Below are positions 1 through 8,616 of a stretch of DNA of 64,000 nucleotides, one piece after another. The stretch lies in the NCBI GenBank assembly GCA_051251645.1, contig JBPOEY010000001.1, forward strand, positions 124,001-188,000, given 5' to 3'. A model generated the notes under the pieces. It had not been told where the DNA came from, searched no databases, and worked only from the letters and a program-made list of their open reading frames with translations. The position numbers and the translations under genes are program-made. Source of the DNA: Litorimonas sp051251645. GTDB taxonomy: Bacteria; Pseudomonadota; Alphaproteobacteria; Caulobacterales; Maricaulaceae. Every line of letters starts with the position of its first letter. Position 1 is the stretch's first letter.

Positions 1-378
1 ATTAAGTGCTGGATGGTTGGCGCGTCTTAGGCCATCGCCTCATTTTTCCCGACGTCTGCCCGTTCTACCACGTTGCTCGCGCAAGGCTAAAGACGGGTTA
101 GCGGGATGAGCGAGGCTAGGGAATGACGAAGCCTGACGAGTAGAGCGAATTTCGCATCGCCTTATTCGCCCTGAAGCGGAAGAAACTTGACCATGAAACG
201 CGCCGGAAAAGACACACAACAGTTTTCTAACGGCTGATGTCAGAAGTAAAAATGAAAGTGAATCCACTCCGACCTCAGGCACAATTTGAAAGCATTTTGC
301 ATTTTTAGTCATTTTCACGGCTAGCGTGATATAGGGATTTGCTTGCCTGATTAATGCTTACAAAAAAAGGGGCCTTCG

Positions 379-1131
379 ATGAAAAACCAGGCCGATACGG
401 ATCGCCAAATTGCGCCCCTAACAATAGAGTCTGTGGTCGAAGATTTGTTTGGTTTAAATCTGCGCGGCTTGCGCTCTATCGCAAAGCTTTGGACCCGGCC
501 CCGAGATTATTTCATGGCAGCGAAAGTCGCCAATTGGAACGATAGATTTACGCCTTCGATAAGGCTTTGGCTGTTCTTCTTTGCCCTATTCTCAGCGTTT
601 AAATTTTTATGGGTTGGAAGCGGTGAGGGGATGATCGAGGCTTTTGCAAACGGATTTTCTGAAGCACGGGTTCAGGTTCCAGAAGGGCAGTCCTACCGAG
701 ATATTGGTAAGGAGGCGGTTCTGCTCATTTTCGGTCTTCTGCCCTTTTTACAAATTATCGGCACGATCATCATCGCATTTATTTACCCATTCTGGGGGGA
801 GCGCACAACAATTGCGCTAAGACAGCGCTACTTCTTCGGCGTGATCGTGCCTAGCGCTAGCCTCATGCCTGTCTTTATGACTGTCATGATGTTACTTCCG
901 GGTAGCTACCTCACTGCATACGGTTTGATGCTAGCTCTCATCACATTTATCGTTGACTTCCAGACGGGTTACCGTGGTGCGTTCATAAATGTCTCTGGAA
1001 TGAAAAGAGCTTGGCGCGCGGGATTACTATCGTTGACGGTTGTTTCTTTTAATGTGGTGGTCACAATTATCGCGCAATTTGTCGGTATCATTTATATTGG
1101 CCAGAAATATGGGGCCATGCCACTGGGATAG
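379..1131 (+). CDS. polytopic membrane protein of unknown function
   Basis: A 250-residue protein with a soluble N-terminus of about 55 residues followed by about five hydrophobic segments (roughly residues 65-85, 112-140, 150-180, 185-205, 220-245). The length and topology recall Yip1-like or DUF3667-like integral membrane proteins, but no diagnostic motif is visible and I do not assign a family. The ATG at 379 is preceded by a purine-rich AAGGGG at a normal distance, which decides the start over the out-of-phase ATG at 354. It stands alone, followed directly by a repeat-derived non-coding region. No function is proposed. Confidence 0.75.
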   Translation: MKNQADTDRQIAPLTIESVVEDLFGLNLRGLRSIAKLWTRPRDYFMAAKVANWNDRFTPSIRLWLFFFALFSAFKFLWVGSGEGMIEAFANGFSEARVQVPEGQSYRDIGKEAVLLIFGLLPFLQIIGTIIIAFIYPFWGERTTIALRQRYFFGVIVPSASLMPVFMTVMMLLPGSYLTAYGLMLALITFIVDFQTGYRGAFINVSGMKRAWRAGLLSLTVVSFNVVVTIIAQFVGIIYIGQKYGAMPLG

Positions 1132-1235
1132 TAACTATCCCCGCGAATACTCTCTCAGGCCCTACTGTCGTTCCAATCCCCACAACTTCATCCCCGCCTA
1201 CCCAAACCCGTGCCACTTTACGCTCACCCGCTTCG

Positions 1236-1598
1236 GACACGAGAGACGCATTGATCTCATGCTGGCGGGGGTTTGGTAGGCTGGACGGTATGCGAATTAA
1301 TGCGGCGCATGCGGTTCCATCTGGCGGAACGACTGATGACGACGAGCGGATGAGAAACGAGCGGAACAACGGCGGGGTTTAACACCCGTCGCCGTGCGCC
1401 TTCGCGACATCGGGCGGTTGGTGGAGTTAGGACCGAAAGTCCTTTGCTCCGCCTCATCGTCACCGGCGTGAGCTCATAGCGGGCCGTCGGGGCACGGCGT
1501 TTTTGATCGGATGTGCCTACTAAGCGCGCGGGCTCTGCCTTGTGTAAATCGGTTCTATTTTGCTCTACCCGTCACGGGGTCGAGCCCGCGCTCGTGTC
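1236..1598 (+). ncRNA. putative structured RNA, copy 1 of 3
   Basis: A 363-nt element bounded by GACACGAG (1236-1243) and CTCGTGTC (1591-1598), which can pair as a terminal stem. Inside are a stem CCGGCG/CGTCGG (1463-1468 with 1485-1490) around an invariant 16-nt loop (1469-1484), and a second stem CGCGGGCT/AGCCCGCG (1527-1534 with 1583-1590) stacked directly on the terminal stem. It encloses a small hairpin with an ACCC/GGGT core. The G-U pair in CCGGCG/CGTCGG becomes an A-C mismatch on the other strand, so the sense strand should be plus. It is about 80 percent similar to copy 2 at both ends and shorter in the middle. No known RNA family was recognised; no open reading frame fits. Confidence 0.6.
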
Positions 1599-1676
1599 AC
1601 TTATGGACACTCACGCGACGTCGCCGACGCCTCGATGCACGGTTGGGCGTGGGGCTATGCCTTGTGAAACGATAAA

Positions 1677-2039
1677 TTAGGGGGATGACCCTGTCAGGAT
1701 CGCCATCGTTTCGAAGGTGGTCTTCTGAGACACGTAAAGGAAAGCCGGCAGGGCACCGAAGACGACAACAAATTTGATCCGGCCGTAGCATCGCTCTGCG
1801 AGGGCTGACACAGCGCTCACGATCAAGAAGACCCAACACAAAATGAAAAGCGCTGAAAAATAGGCTGGGATATCCCAGAATAGAAAATCTTCGATGTAAA
1901 AAGCGGGACGACTTTGCTGTATCGCGGCATCTTGGTGGACGGCAAACAGAGCGAAGATTGCCATGAATAATATACGCTGGATAACCACGGCATAAATCCC
2001 GAGGGCAAATTCCGTCGTTCTGAGCTGCCACCATTTCAT
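1677..2039 (-). CDS. small integral membrane protein, unknown
   Basis: A 120-residue protein with about three hydrophobic segments (residues 12-33, 55-77, 85-105) and short polar ends. No family was recognised. It sits between copy 1 of the structured RNA and a relic of tldD, both parts of a duplicated tldD locus, so it seems to have entered this spot after the duplication. No strong ribosome binding site is seen before the ATG at 2039. A longer frame on the same strand (up to 2283) runs through the tldD relic and is not believed. It could be a real small gene or a fortuitous hydrophobic frame; consistent transmembrane pattern favours real. Confidence 0.5.
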   Translation of the reverse strand: MKWWQLRTTEFALGIYAVVIQRILFMAIFALFAVHQDAAIQQSRPAFYIEDFLFWDIPAYFSALFILCWVFLIVSAVSALAERCYGRIKFVVVFGALPAFLYVSQKTTFETMAILTGSSP

Positions 2040-2048
2040 AGCATTGTC

Positions 2049-2166
2049 TTACGCCGTCCCGCCGACCGGGCAAGGTGCCGTCATCGAAAATGGTGACGCC
2101 CCTGCTCGCGACTTGATCGCCGAGCCGTCCGGAAAAGGCGCTCGTAACCTTGCGGATAAAGTCACC
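2049..2166 (-). pseudogene. relic of tldD with a large internal deletion
   Basis: The stretch reads, on the minus strand, as a tldD interior fragment joined to the last five codons. Positions 2073-2166 match the intact gene at about 14288-14394 almost base for base. Positions 2049-2067 match its end (VGGTA then stop, 13754-13772). The roughly 500 bases between are missing, and the join falls in the shared hexamer CGACCG, the signature of a microhomology-mediated deletion. The 5' half of tldD is absent. With copy 1 of the structured RNA on its left, this shows that a tldD-plus-RNA segment was once duplicated here and has decayed. Confidence 0.8.
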
Positions 2167-2281
2167 CCCAACACCGACCCCACTCAATCCAAAATCTAAA
2201 CAAGCCTTCTGCACCAAATTCGATCTCGCCGACGTAACTATGGATGTGATCCTACAGCAATGTCCGAGAAAGACCGTTTTC

Positions 2282-3808
2282 ATGCGCCAAATATCCTTTT
2301 ACACAATCTCAACTCTTGCTTTAGGCCTCTCGCTTGCGATGTCCGCGCCCGCTTTTGCGGATGCGACAGCTGATTGTAATGTTGGCGATCAAGCGACAGC
2401 GCTCGAATGCGGTGTGAACGCCGATGCAAACGGACCAGATGCTTTAGCGGTCGGCACGGACAGCACGGCAACGGGCCCATCGACAACGGCTGTTGGCGGT
2501 GAAGCCAGCGCGATTGGTGTCGCGGCAACAGCCTTTGGTTGGCGCTCAAACGCGGTCGGCGAACGCGCGCATGCTATTGGACATCTCGCCAATGCCGTCG
2601 GCGACCGCACATTAGCAGTCGGCGAAGGGGCGAATGCGAATAGCGAACAGGCTATTGCCATTGGCAATATTGCGAGTGCGACAGGTGTTGATGCTGTCGC
2701 AATTGGCACAGAAAGTGTTGCCAACGGGAATTCCACGACAGCCGTTGGTGGCGAGGCTATGGCCCGCGGCACCGCCGCAACAGCCTTCGGGTGGCAAGCG
2801 TCGGCAACGGCCGAGCGCGCGCACGCGATCGGTCATTTGGCCAACGCGTCGGGCATTCGGTCTCTCGCTGTTGGCGAAGCGGCGGCTGCGGCCGGGCTGG
2901 AGTCCGTCGCCATGGGCAACCAATCATCCGCCACGGGCAATGACGCTATCGCAATCGGCACAATGGCGGTGGCCAATGGCAATTCAACAACAGTTCTAGG
3001 CGGGGAAGCCGGGGCGATGGGGCCTGGCGCAACATCAATTGGTTGGCGCGCCATGGCGACGGCTGAACGGGCGCAAGCCTTTGGTCACTTGGCCAATGCG
3101 TCCGGCGTGCGGTCTCTTGCTGTTGGCGAGGCGGCTATCGCTAGTGCCGATACGGCGACAGCCTTGGGCAATCAAGCCAATGCGGGCTTTGTCAATTCAA
3201 CCGCCATCGGTAACGGCGCAACAACAACCCGCGCCAATCAGGTCGCTGTCGGGACATCGGGCAACACCTACACGTTGGCGGGACTCACATCACCCTCCAG
3301 CACATCGGCGCAAACTGGCGAATTGGGCTTGGTCACAACGGACCGCAACGGTAATATTGCGGCGGACTTCACGCTTCAAAATGGTCAAGCCGCCAATACA
3401 TTGGCGATTTCAAACAATACGGGCGCCATTAATTCAAATATGATGGCGATTGCGGCGAATGGCGGTGCCATTCAGCGCAATACGGACGGTTTGGCGTCTG
3501 TCAGCGCGGCGGTCGCTTTAAACTCCTCAGCTATCGGTTCTAACGCATCGAAAATTTCTCAGAATATTGACGATATTCTTGATGTCAGAGCCGGCGTTGC
3601 AGCGGCGCTAGCGTTGGATCCTGCGTATGTCGCTCTTGGCCATACATTCGCCGTGTCCGGCGGGTTTGGGTATTACGATGATGAAAGCGCCTTTGCCGGG
3701 TCTGTCGCCTATCGCCTGAACGAGACCTTTCAACTGAACGGCTCCGTCACCACTGGTGCCGATAATGGCAGCACAGGCGCACGCGCTGGCTTTAACGCCA
3801 GCTGGTAA
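2282..3808 (+). CDS. trimeric autotransporter adhesin, YadA-like
   Basis: A 508-residue surface protein. Residues 1-26 form a signal peptide ending in APAFA. Residues 53 to about 345 are a chain of 14-residue head repeats with the AIG/AVG spacing of the Hep_Hag (YadA head) type. A short coiled stalk follows (about 375-445), then a C-terminal YadA-type beta-barrel anchor of about 70 residues ending in W. This is the family layout: three chains are expected to share one 12-stranded outer-membrane barrel and expose the head. The frame is open back to 2150, but that part runs through the tldD relic, so the ATG at 2282 in front of the signal peptide is taken. Probable role: adhesion to surfaces or cells. 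Confidence 0.88.
   Translation: MRQISFYTISTLALGLSLAMSAPAFADATADCNVGDQATALECGVNADANGPDALAVGTDSTATGPSTTAVGGEASAIGVAATAFGWRSNAVGERAHAIGHLANAVGDRTLAVGEGANANSEQAIAIGNIASATGVDAVAIGTESVANGNSTTAVGGEAMARGTAATAFGWQASATAERAHAIGHLANASGIRSLAVGEAAAAAGLESVAMGNQSSATGNDAIAIGTMAVANGNSTTVLGGEAGAMGPGATSIGWRAMATAERAQAFGHLANASGVRSLAVGEAAIASADTATALGNQANAGFVNSTAIGNGATTTRANQVAVGTSGNTYTLAGLTSPSSTSAQTGELGLVTTDRNGNIAADFTLQNGQAANTLAISNNTGAINSNMMAIAANGGAIQRNTDGLASVSAAVALNSSAIGSNASKISQNIDDILDVRAGVAAALALDPAYVALGHTFAVSGGFGYYDDESAFAGSVAYRLNETFQLNGSVTTGADNGSTGARAGFNASW
2438..3193 (+). repeat. three tandem 252-bp units in the adhesin head
   Basis: The head region has a higher-order period of 84 residues (six 14-residue Hep_Hag motifs). 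Unit 1 starts at 2438, unit 2 at 2690, unit 3 at 2942, each opening with DA(L/V/I)A(V/I)GT and carrying a recognisable GGEA and FGW or IGW landmark. The units differ at many third codon positions, so the duplication is old rather than an assembly artefact. Such units allow length variation by recombination. Confidence 0.8.
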
Positions 3809-3861
3809 CAGGCCAGCGCTTGCGGCCGTTAATGACGGGTAGAGCGATTGTCAGTCATAAG

Positions 3862-3900
3862 ACGGCTTTGATCTTAAAGAGGATCAGAGCCGTTTTTATT
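3862..3900 (+). terminator. intrinsic terminator after the adhesin gene
   Basis: Twelve paired positions, ACGGCTTTGATC with GATCAGAGCCGT (one G-U), an eight-base loop and a run of five T. It ends ten bases before the next ATG, so the following gene must be started by transcripts that arise or continue beyond it. Confidence 0.85.
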
Positions 3901-3911
3901 TTGGAGACTAT

Positions 3912-4418
3912 ATGAATTCGACTGTATCGATCAAAGTGGCGATGGCGACCCTGAGTTTGGGCATGGCGATCATTGCTATGCCGATCCAAGCGATGGCTCA
4001 AATTCAACACGTCCAGACGAATCAGATGCAGCGACTCGCGCTCCCGGATGAGACTACACAGGCGCGGCTGGTCTGGTCGACGCTCACCGCCCTCGATAAT
4101 GCCAATCGGACGGGGAATTACGAGGTCCTACACAGGCTTGGCACGGACGCTTTCCAAACGCAGAACAGTCCAGCTCGATTGTTGCAGTCTTTTGCGCAGC
4201 TGCGATTGAACCGCGTCGATGTCGGCCGGACTATTTTATCCAGCCCGACTTATTATCAATCGCCGACTATTCTCCCCGATGGATCTTTACGTCTGCGTGG
4301 CGGGTTTGATTTTCGTCCAAAGTCGATCCGGTTTGATCTAATCTATGTAAACTCTGGCGGAGGCTGGCAACTCGGCGCGATCTCTGTTGTTGAAATGGAC
4401 TTCGACGCGCCGCGCTAA
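3912..4418 (+). CDS. small exported protein, unknown
   Basis: A 168-residue protein. Residues 1-29 are a signal peptide (hydrophobic stretch, AMAQ cleavage region), so the product is periplasmic. The rest is a compact alpha/beta domain with an N-terminal helix pair (about 45-95) and a C-terminal beta-rich part (about 110-165) that recalls NTF2-like or DUF4864-like small domains, but the match is not strong enough to name. GGAG lies six bases before the ATG. A strong terminator closes the gene. Its position directly behind the adhesin terminator suggests no operon with it. Confidence 0.75.
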   Translation: MNSTVSIKVAMATLSLGMAIIAMPIQAMAQIQHVQTNQMQRLALPDETTQARLVWSTLTALDNANRTGNYEVLHRLGTDAFQTQNSPARLLQSFAQLRLNRVDVGRTILSSPTYYQSPTILPDGSLRLRGGFDFRPKSIRFDLIYVNSGGGWQLGAISVVEMDFDAPR

Positions 4419-4439
4419 AAACCTATATAGTAGATATGA

Positions 4440-4476
4440 AAAAGCCCGCCCCGATAATCTGGGGCGGGCTTTTTAT
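4440..4476. terminator. bidirectional terminator between convergent genes
   Basis: AAAGCCCGCCCC and GGGGCGGGCTTT form a 12-bp stem with an eight-base loop. A T run follows on the plus strand and an A run precedes it, which gives a T run on the minus strand. It lies between the plus-strand gene ending at 4418 and the minus-strand gene ending at 4501 and can serve both. Confidence 0.88.
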
Positions 4477-4500
4477 TGGTTTATTGTCAGTGTCCTGACA

Positions 4501-4794
<294 letters not shown>

Positions 4795-4808
4795 TGTGTC
4801 TCTCCTCC

Positions 4809-6329
4809 CTATTCCGCACCAGGCAATGGCGTGTTCAGATATGGAAATTCGTTCTGAACATCGGCCGCTGATATTGGCGCACCATCTGTGAACGGCTGAT
4901 CACCAACGGGCGCGTCTTCTGGCGTACAGAAGCCGAGGTTCGTCGGAACACCATTGACGGGAATATCGTGGCACAAAGCGCCCATGGCCACACGGAGAAC
5001 GATATCAACGACATCATCACCGGGACGACGACCATTCGGGAAGCCCGCTAGGTCATTGCCCGCAACGCCGAGGTTGGACTGTGTCGCCTGTGGTGTTGGT
5101 GCAATAGCCGTGTTCAGACGCATCATTTCAGATCCTGTAACAGTGGCCTGCTGATTAACGCCTTCGATGCCCGTTAGGAATGCGGCGACCAAATCGGTAC
5201 GCGGCAGATTGGATGGCGCGATATTCTCCGTCGCGCCCAAGGCGTCCCGGAACAGAATATCAATCAAAGCTGGGAATGTCGGGTTGGTGACATAATCGGC
5301 AAGGGCTGCATCAATACTCGGTTCAGCTGCATTGAACAAATCTTTGTCCGGCAGTCCGATCACGACTTCATTGACGAGCGGTGCGGAGAGGCGAGACACT
5401 TGGACATAAGAGCCGCCGTGCAGTTCTGTCTGCTCATAAGTCGGCAGCGGATCACGCAGGCTGGCTTGCGGCAATGACGCCGTTGTCCAAGCGCCGATAA
5501 CGCCGTTACCATTGCCTGTGACGCAGGCAATCGGAGCTTCAACTGCGATCGACGTGATGTTGGCTTTACCCACTAAATCGTCATTGTTTTCACGATCTTG
5601 TTCAATAGAGCCTTCCAGTGGAACGAGGTTCACAAGATCAAAGATTGGTCCAAGATTGACGGCAAAAGCCTCGGCGCGTTGGCCGACAAAAACTTTCGCG
5701 GGTTGCGCACAATTTGGAATTGCGACGTCATAAACATATTGATCTGCATAGGCCTGGTAATCTGGAAATGTCTTCGTGCCGACATAATCCAGCGGTTTGA
5801 CGTAATCAGCTCCTGTAACCGTGCGTGTGCCTGTACGGCGGTCGCCTTGGACAACGGTCAGGCTGTAATTCTCAGTCTCGCCAAGCGCGCTACTGTCGCC
5901 AGCGGTCACGCCGCCAGCATAACGAAGCGGAATGGCCAGTGTCTTACCGCCAATATCAAGCGTCACGCCTGTACCGTTCACAAGGTTATTGTCGAAATCA
6001 AACTGGAAGGTCAGATCTTCTACGGCGTCGCCGTCGCTATCAATGTGAATTTCATACAGCGCATCAGGATCCATCGTGAAATAGTTCGGACCGCCATAAG
6101 GCGCTTGCAGCGGCTGATAGTTGGCAATGAACGTAACATAGCCGGCGCGACCAGGTTCGTAGCTGCGGAACATATAAAAGTCTGTGCCATCAACCTTTGG
6201 GGTCTCTGTAATTCCGGGCGCTTCGCGGTGGCTTGATGCCATAGCATTAACAGAGAAAAGAGCAGCGGCGCTGAGCGAAGTTGCCGCTAAAAGAGCGGCT
6301 ATGCGCCGGGATCTGTTATGGGGTTTCAT
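4809..6329 (-). CDS. DUF4331 family periplasmic protein
   Basis: A 506-residue exported protein. The signal peptide (about residues 1-31, with an RRIAALLAAT start) is followed by SSHREAP, the characteristic opening of DUF4331 proteins, and then the DGTDFYMFRS segment. The rest is a long beta-rich domain. The biochemical role of the family is not established. The frame is open to 6488, but the signal peptide at 6329 decides the start. It heads a pair with the proline-tract lipoprotein and is divergent from the ECF sigma gene, a neighbourhood often seen for this family, which suggests control by that sigma factor. Confidence 0.88.
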   Translation of the reverse strand: MKPHNRSRRIAALLAATSLSAAALFSVNAMASSHREAPGITETPKVDGTDFYMFRSYEPGRAGYVTFIANYQPLQAPYGGPNYFTMDPDALYEIHIDSDGDAVEDLTFQFDFDNNLVNGTGVTLDIGGKTLAIPLRYAGGVTAGDSSALGETENYSLTVVQGDRRTGTRTVTGADYVKPLDYVGTKTFPDYQAYADQYVYDVAIPNCAQPAKVFVGQRAEAFAVNLGPIFDLVNLVPLEGSIEQDRENNDDLVGKANITSIAVEAPIACVTGNGNGVIGAWTTASLPQASLRDPLPTYEQTELHGGSYVQVSRLSAPLVNEVVIGLPDKDLFNAAEPSIDAALADYVTNPTFPALIDILFRDALGATENIAPSNLPRTDLVAAFLTGIEGVNQQATVTGSEMMRLNTAIAPTPQATQSNLGVAGNDLAGFPNGRRPGDDVVDIVLRVAMGALCHDIPVNGVPTNLGFCTPEDAPVGDQPFTDGAPISAADVQNEFPYLNTPLPGAE

Positions 6330-6571
6330 CAGGGGTATCCTGTATTCGACTGCATGATTGGGCCTCGACGGGACTGAGCAGCACCAGCTTTCGTCTTGGA
6401 TTAACGCGACAGTTACGAACCAAACGGAACAAACGGTGCGCTGGGTCGTAGATTTTACTGAGTGCGTCTGAGGCAGTTGCGGCAACACGCGTCTTCCTCT
6501 GTGCGTTTTCTCAGCTATAGAAAAAAGAAAAGTCTGGGCTTATCGCCAAAGGCTTGTGATTGTTGGGGTTG

Positions 6572-7192
6572 ATGACTTTTCGCGCGGCACGAGATGATAA
6601 GTATACTGCGCTCAATGCCCAGCTGGCTGATCGACTCTTGGATTGCGCCAAAGGGGACAGAGCCGCCTTTACCGAAATTTATACCCTGACGTCGGGCAAG
6701 TTCACCGCGATCCTGATGAACATGGTCCGTGATGAGGCCGCCTGTGCCGACATTATGCAAAAAGCGTATCTTTCAATTTGGAAGAACGCTGATCGCTATG
6801 ATCCTGCCAAGGGTAAGGCTTTTACGTGGATGTTGGTGATTATGCGCAACCGGGCGTTGGACGCGCTTCGGGCGCGCTCGCGTTACCGCGAAACCGAAAC
6901 ATTGTCCGGGGCAATTATTGAAACGATTGAAGCCGAGGGATTGTCACCGCTTGACGAAACGCAAGCGTGGATGATCCGACGGCTGCTCGCGCCGCACCTA
7001 TCCAAACTGGCGCCTAATGTTGCGCGTGCCGTTCAGCTATCAACGATTGAAGGTTTGACTGCGCGTGAGATTGGAGAAACATTGGGGGTGCCGACCAACA
7101 CCGCCAAAAGCTGGGTCAGGCGCGGTCTGCAACGGATAAGAAAAGAGCTTGAACAAAGCGACGACATATCATCGCTTCAAGATCTATTGTAA
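6572..7192 (+). CDS. ECF-type RNA polymerase sigma factor
   Basis: A 206-residue sigma-70 family factor of the extracytoplasmic function group. Region 2 lies at about residues 28-95 (ILMNMVRDEAACADIMQKAY, then FTWMLVIMRNRALDALR) and region 4 at about 140-190 (RAVQLSTIEGLTAREIGETL helix-turn-helix). The track-independent ATG at 6572 has GGGG just before it; a TTG twelve bases upstream is the alternative. It is divergent from DUF4331 and convergent with the RskA-like anti-sigma gene, whose end is only 10 bases away. It should direct transcription of envelope genes, probably including the DUF4331 and DUF4198 genes. Confidence 0.93.
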   Translation: MTFRAARDDKYTALNAQLADRLLDCAKGDRAAFTEIYTLTSGKFTAILMNMVRDEAACADIMQKAYLSIWKNADRYDPAKGKAFTWMLVIMRNRALDALRARSRYRETETLSGAIIETIEAEGLSPLDETQAWMIRRLLAPHLSKLAPNVARAVQLSTIEGLTAREIGETLGVPTNTAKSWVRRGLQRIRKELEQSDDISSLQDLL

Positions 7193-7202
7193 CCGGTCCG
7201 CC

Positions 7203-7943
7203 TTAGTTAAGGGCGGACACGCGGCCCGTGTAAAGTACCGGACCCTCTGGACCAGAAGAGCGTGAACCGCCTTTAGCTTCTAAGCTCAATGCCAAAGTGT
7301 CCGTTTTCGTTCTCAACTCTTCCGGAATCGACAATTCTACGCGACCTTCGCCGGTCCGGTCCAGCAGACCAAGCGACACGGGGGCCGCGGCACCATCACG
7401 GATCAGCCAAAGCTGCAGGTCGCCGTCATCCGGCACCTCGACATTGGATAAACGCGCAACGACTTCGCCTGTGAGCGGGTTATAGACAATCGCCACGAGC
7501 GGAGACGGCGTCTCGCCGGATAATAGCGCCAGATAACGCAGATCATCGTTTAGTGGCACAGGAGCGTTGCCGATGAACGCATGGGACCCGAGTGAAGCGA
7601 CAGCAATCATTGACGCCGCAATGGCGAGACCGCGCCAAAAGCGGAGCGGCCCGGCATCATTCGCAGCGACAGGCACTTTATTATGTTTTGCCGGATCAGA
7701 TAAGACCGCCGTCTTGGTGTCATCAATATCCGCCATAATTGCCTCGAGCAGCCCGGCGGGCGGCGAGACGTCATCAGCCTCACTATTTAGCGGGGCCAAC
7801 CAAGCTTCTAATCGTTCGACTTGGTCGCGAAATGCAGTGTCAGCCCCAACGCGCGCTTGGAATTGAACAACCTCAATGTCACTGGCCTGTCCGGTCAGAT
7901 AGGCAATGATGAGCGCATCATTCGTGTTCGGAGGCGTGCTCAT
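7203..7943 (-). CDS. RskA-like anti-sigma factor
   Basis: A 246-residue single-pass membrane protein. The N-terminal cytoplasmic part (1-115) resembles the zinc-less anti-sigma domain, with DALIIAYLTGQASD at its start. One membrane segment lies at about 125-145 (GLAIAASMIAVASLG). The C-terminal periplasmic part (150-246) has the anti-sigma-K (RskA) signature with VAIVYNPLTGEVVARLSNVEVP and LQLWLIRDG. It should hold the neighbouring sigma factor at the membrane until an envelope signal releases it. It is coded convergently to the sigma gene rather than in the usual sigma/anti-sigma operon, and overlaps the upstream gene by four bases (ATGA). Confidence 0.88.
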   Translation of the reverse strand: MSTPPNTNDALIIAYLTGQASDIEVVQFQARVGADTAFRDQVERLEAWLAPLNSEADDVSPPAGLLEAIMADIDDTKTAVLSDPAKHNKVPVAANDAGPLRFWRGLAIAASMIAVASLGSHAFIGNAPVPLNDDLRYLALLSGETPSPLVAIVYNPLTGEVVARLSNVEVPDDGDLQLWLIRDGAAAPVSLGLLDRTGEGRVELSIPEELRTKTDTLALSLEAKGGSRSSGPEGPVLYTGRVSALN

Positions 7944-8359
7944 GACGGACTCTCATTCGATGTTAAAGCGCCTAAGCGGGCCAAAAGATCGTCTCTCTTT
8001 AACGGTTGATTAGAATGACCACTGGGGCCGTGAGGTAGTGCGGCGCAAACATGTCCGAGTATATTTAGATCCGATTTTGATAGATCGGGACGGTGCACCG
8101 GACTTTTAGATAGCGGCACGTCGACCCGAGCAATCAGTTCTCCGGCCAATTTATGGTCCAATGCGAACCGCTGTGCGATTAGCACAAGGGCGTTCATCGT
8201 AAGGGGAACCGGATGATCGTGCCGGCTGTTCCAAATGTGCCGATAGACGTCCCTAAGAACGGGCGCTGACTGCACGTCATCTACCAAAACCCGTTGGATA
8301 ACCCCGTATAGCTTAGGCGACGTGAGTGTATAAAAAGCGGGCATAGCCAAAGCCCCCAA
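7940..8359 (-). CDS. unknown protein coupled to the anti-sigma gene
   Basis: About 139 residues, soluble, helix-rich, with no signal peptide, membrane segment or family motif that I recognise. Its stop overlaps the anti-sigma start (ATGA), so the two are translationally coupled and may work together. The start is uncertain: 8359 is a TTG with no good ribosome binding site, the first ATG in frame is at 8344, and the frame stays open upstream to a stop near 8425 without another usual start codon. An AGAAGG at about 8418 would suit a start close behind it, so a frameshift or a rare start codon is possible. Confidence 0.5.
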   Translation of the reverse strand: MGALAMPAFYTLTSPKLYGVIQRVLVDDVQSAPVLRDVYRHIWNSRHDHPVPLTMNALVLIAQRFALDHKLAGELIARVDVPLSKSPVHRPDLSKSDLNILGHVCAALPHGPSGHSNQPLKRDDLLARLGALTSNESPS

Positions 8360-8616
8360 CTCGCGAACGCGGTCAAAAGATCGGGCAACATCTTCATCCT
8401 TGACGCGAATAGGTTCATCCCTTCTTTATCCTGCATTGATTCATTCGGCTTTGAACATGCAGGTCTTTTGGCTTTCAGAAACCGAACCATACAATAGTTA
8501 CGTCGAAGCGCCTAGCGTTGGTGCGCTACAAATTTTTGGAACACCGTATTTGCACCGATAAAGCGGTTGAGAGCGTAACTACATCGACATTATACAATAG
8601 AAGAGACGGGTCTTTC

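Noticed and set aside
40..318. 92-residue frame on the minus strand at the left edge
   Set aside because: Composition is of shadow type, no family likeness, no ribosome binding site. The first 378 bases hold nothing I can support.
1257..1463. Conserved peptide frames in the RNA copies (also 13278-13493), both ending AVQPTKPPPA
   Set aside because: The frames keep similar residues only because the RNA element is duplicated; copy 3 does not keep the frame, while it keeps the stems.
6426..6450. GGAAC-N16-CGTA before the ECF sigma gene
   Set aside because: The -10 element ends in CGTA and not CGTT, and the position about 120 bases from the ATG is not compelling; one mismatch at a strongly conserved place.
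6411..8580. Heptamer CGTAACT upstream of three genes in the sigma cluster (6411-6417, 8496-8502, 8574-8580)
   Set aside because: Spacing to the starts is inconsistent: at 8574 the start site would leave no room for the ribosome binding site. The heptamer also occurs elsewhere in the window.
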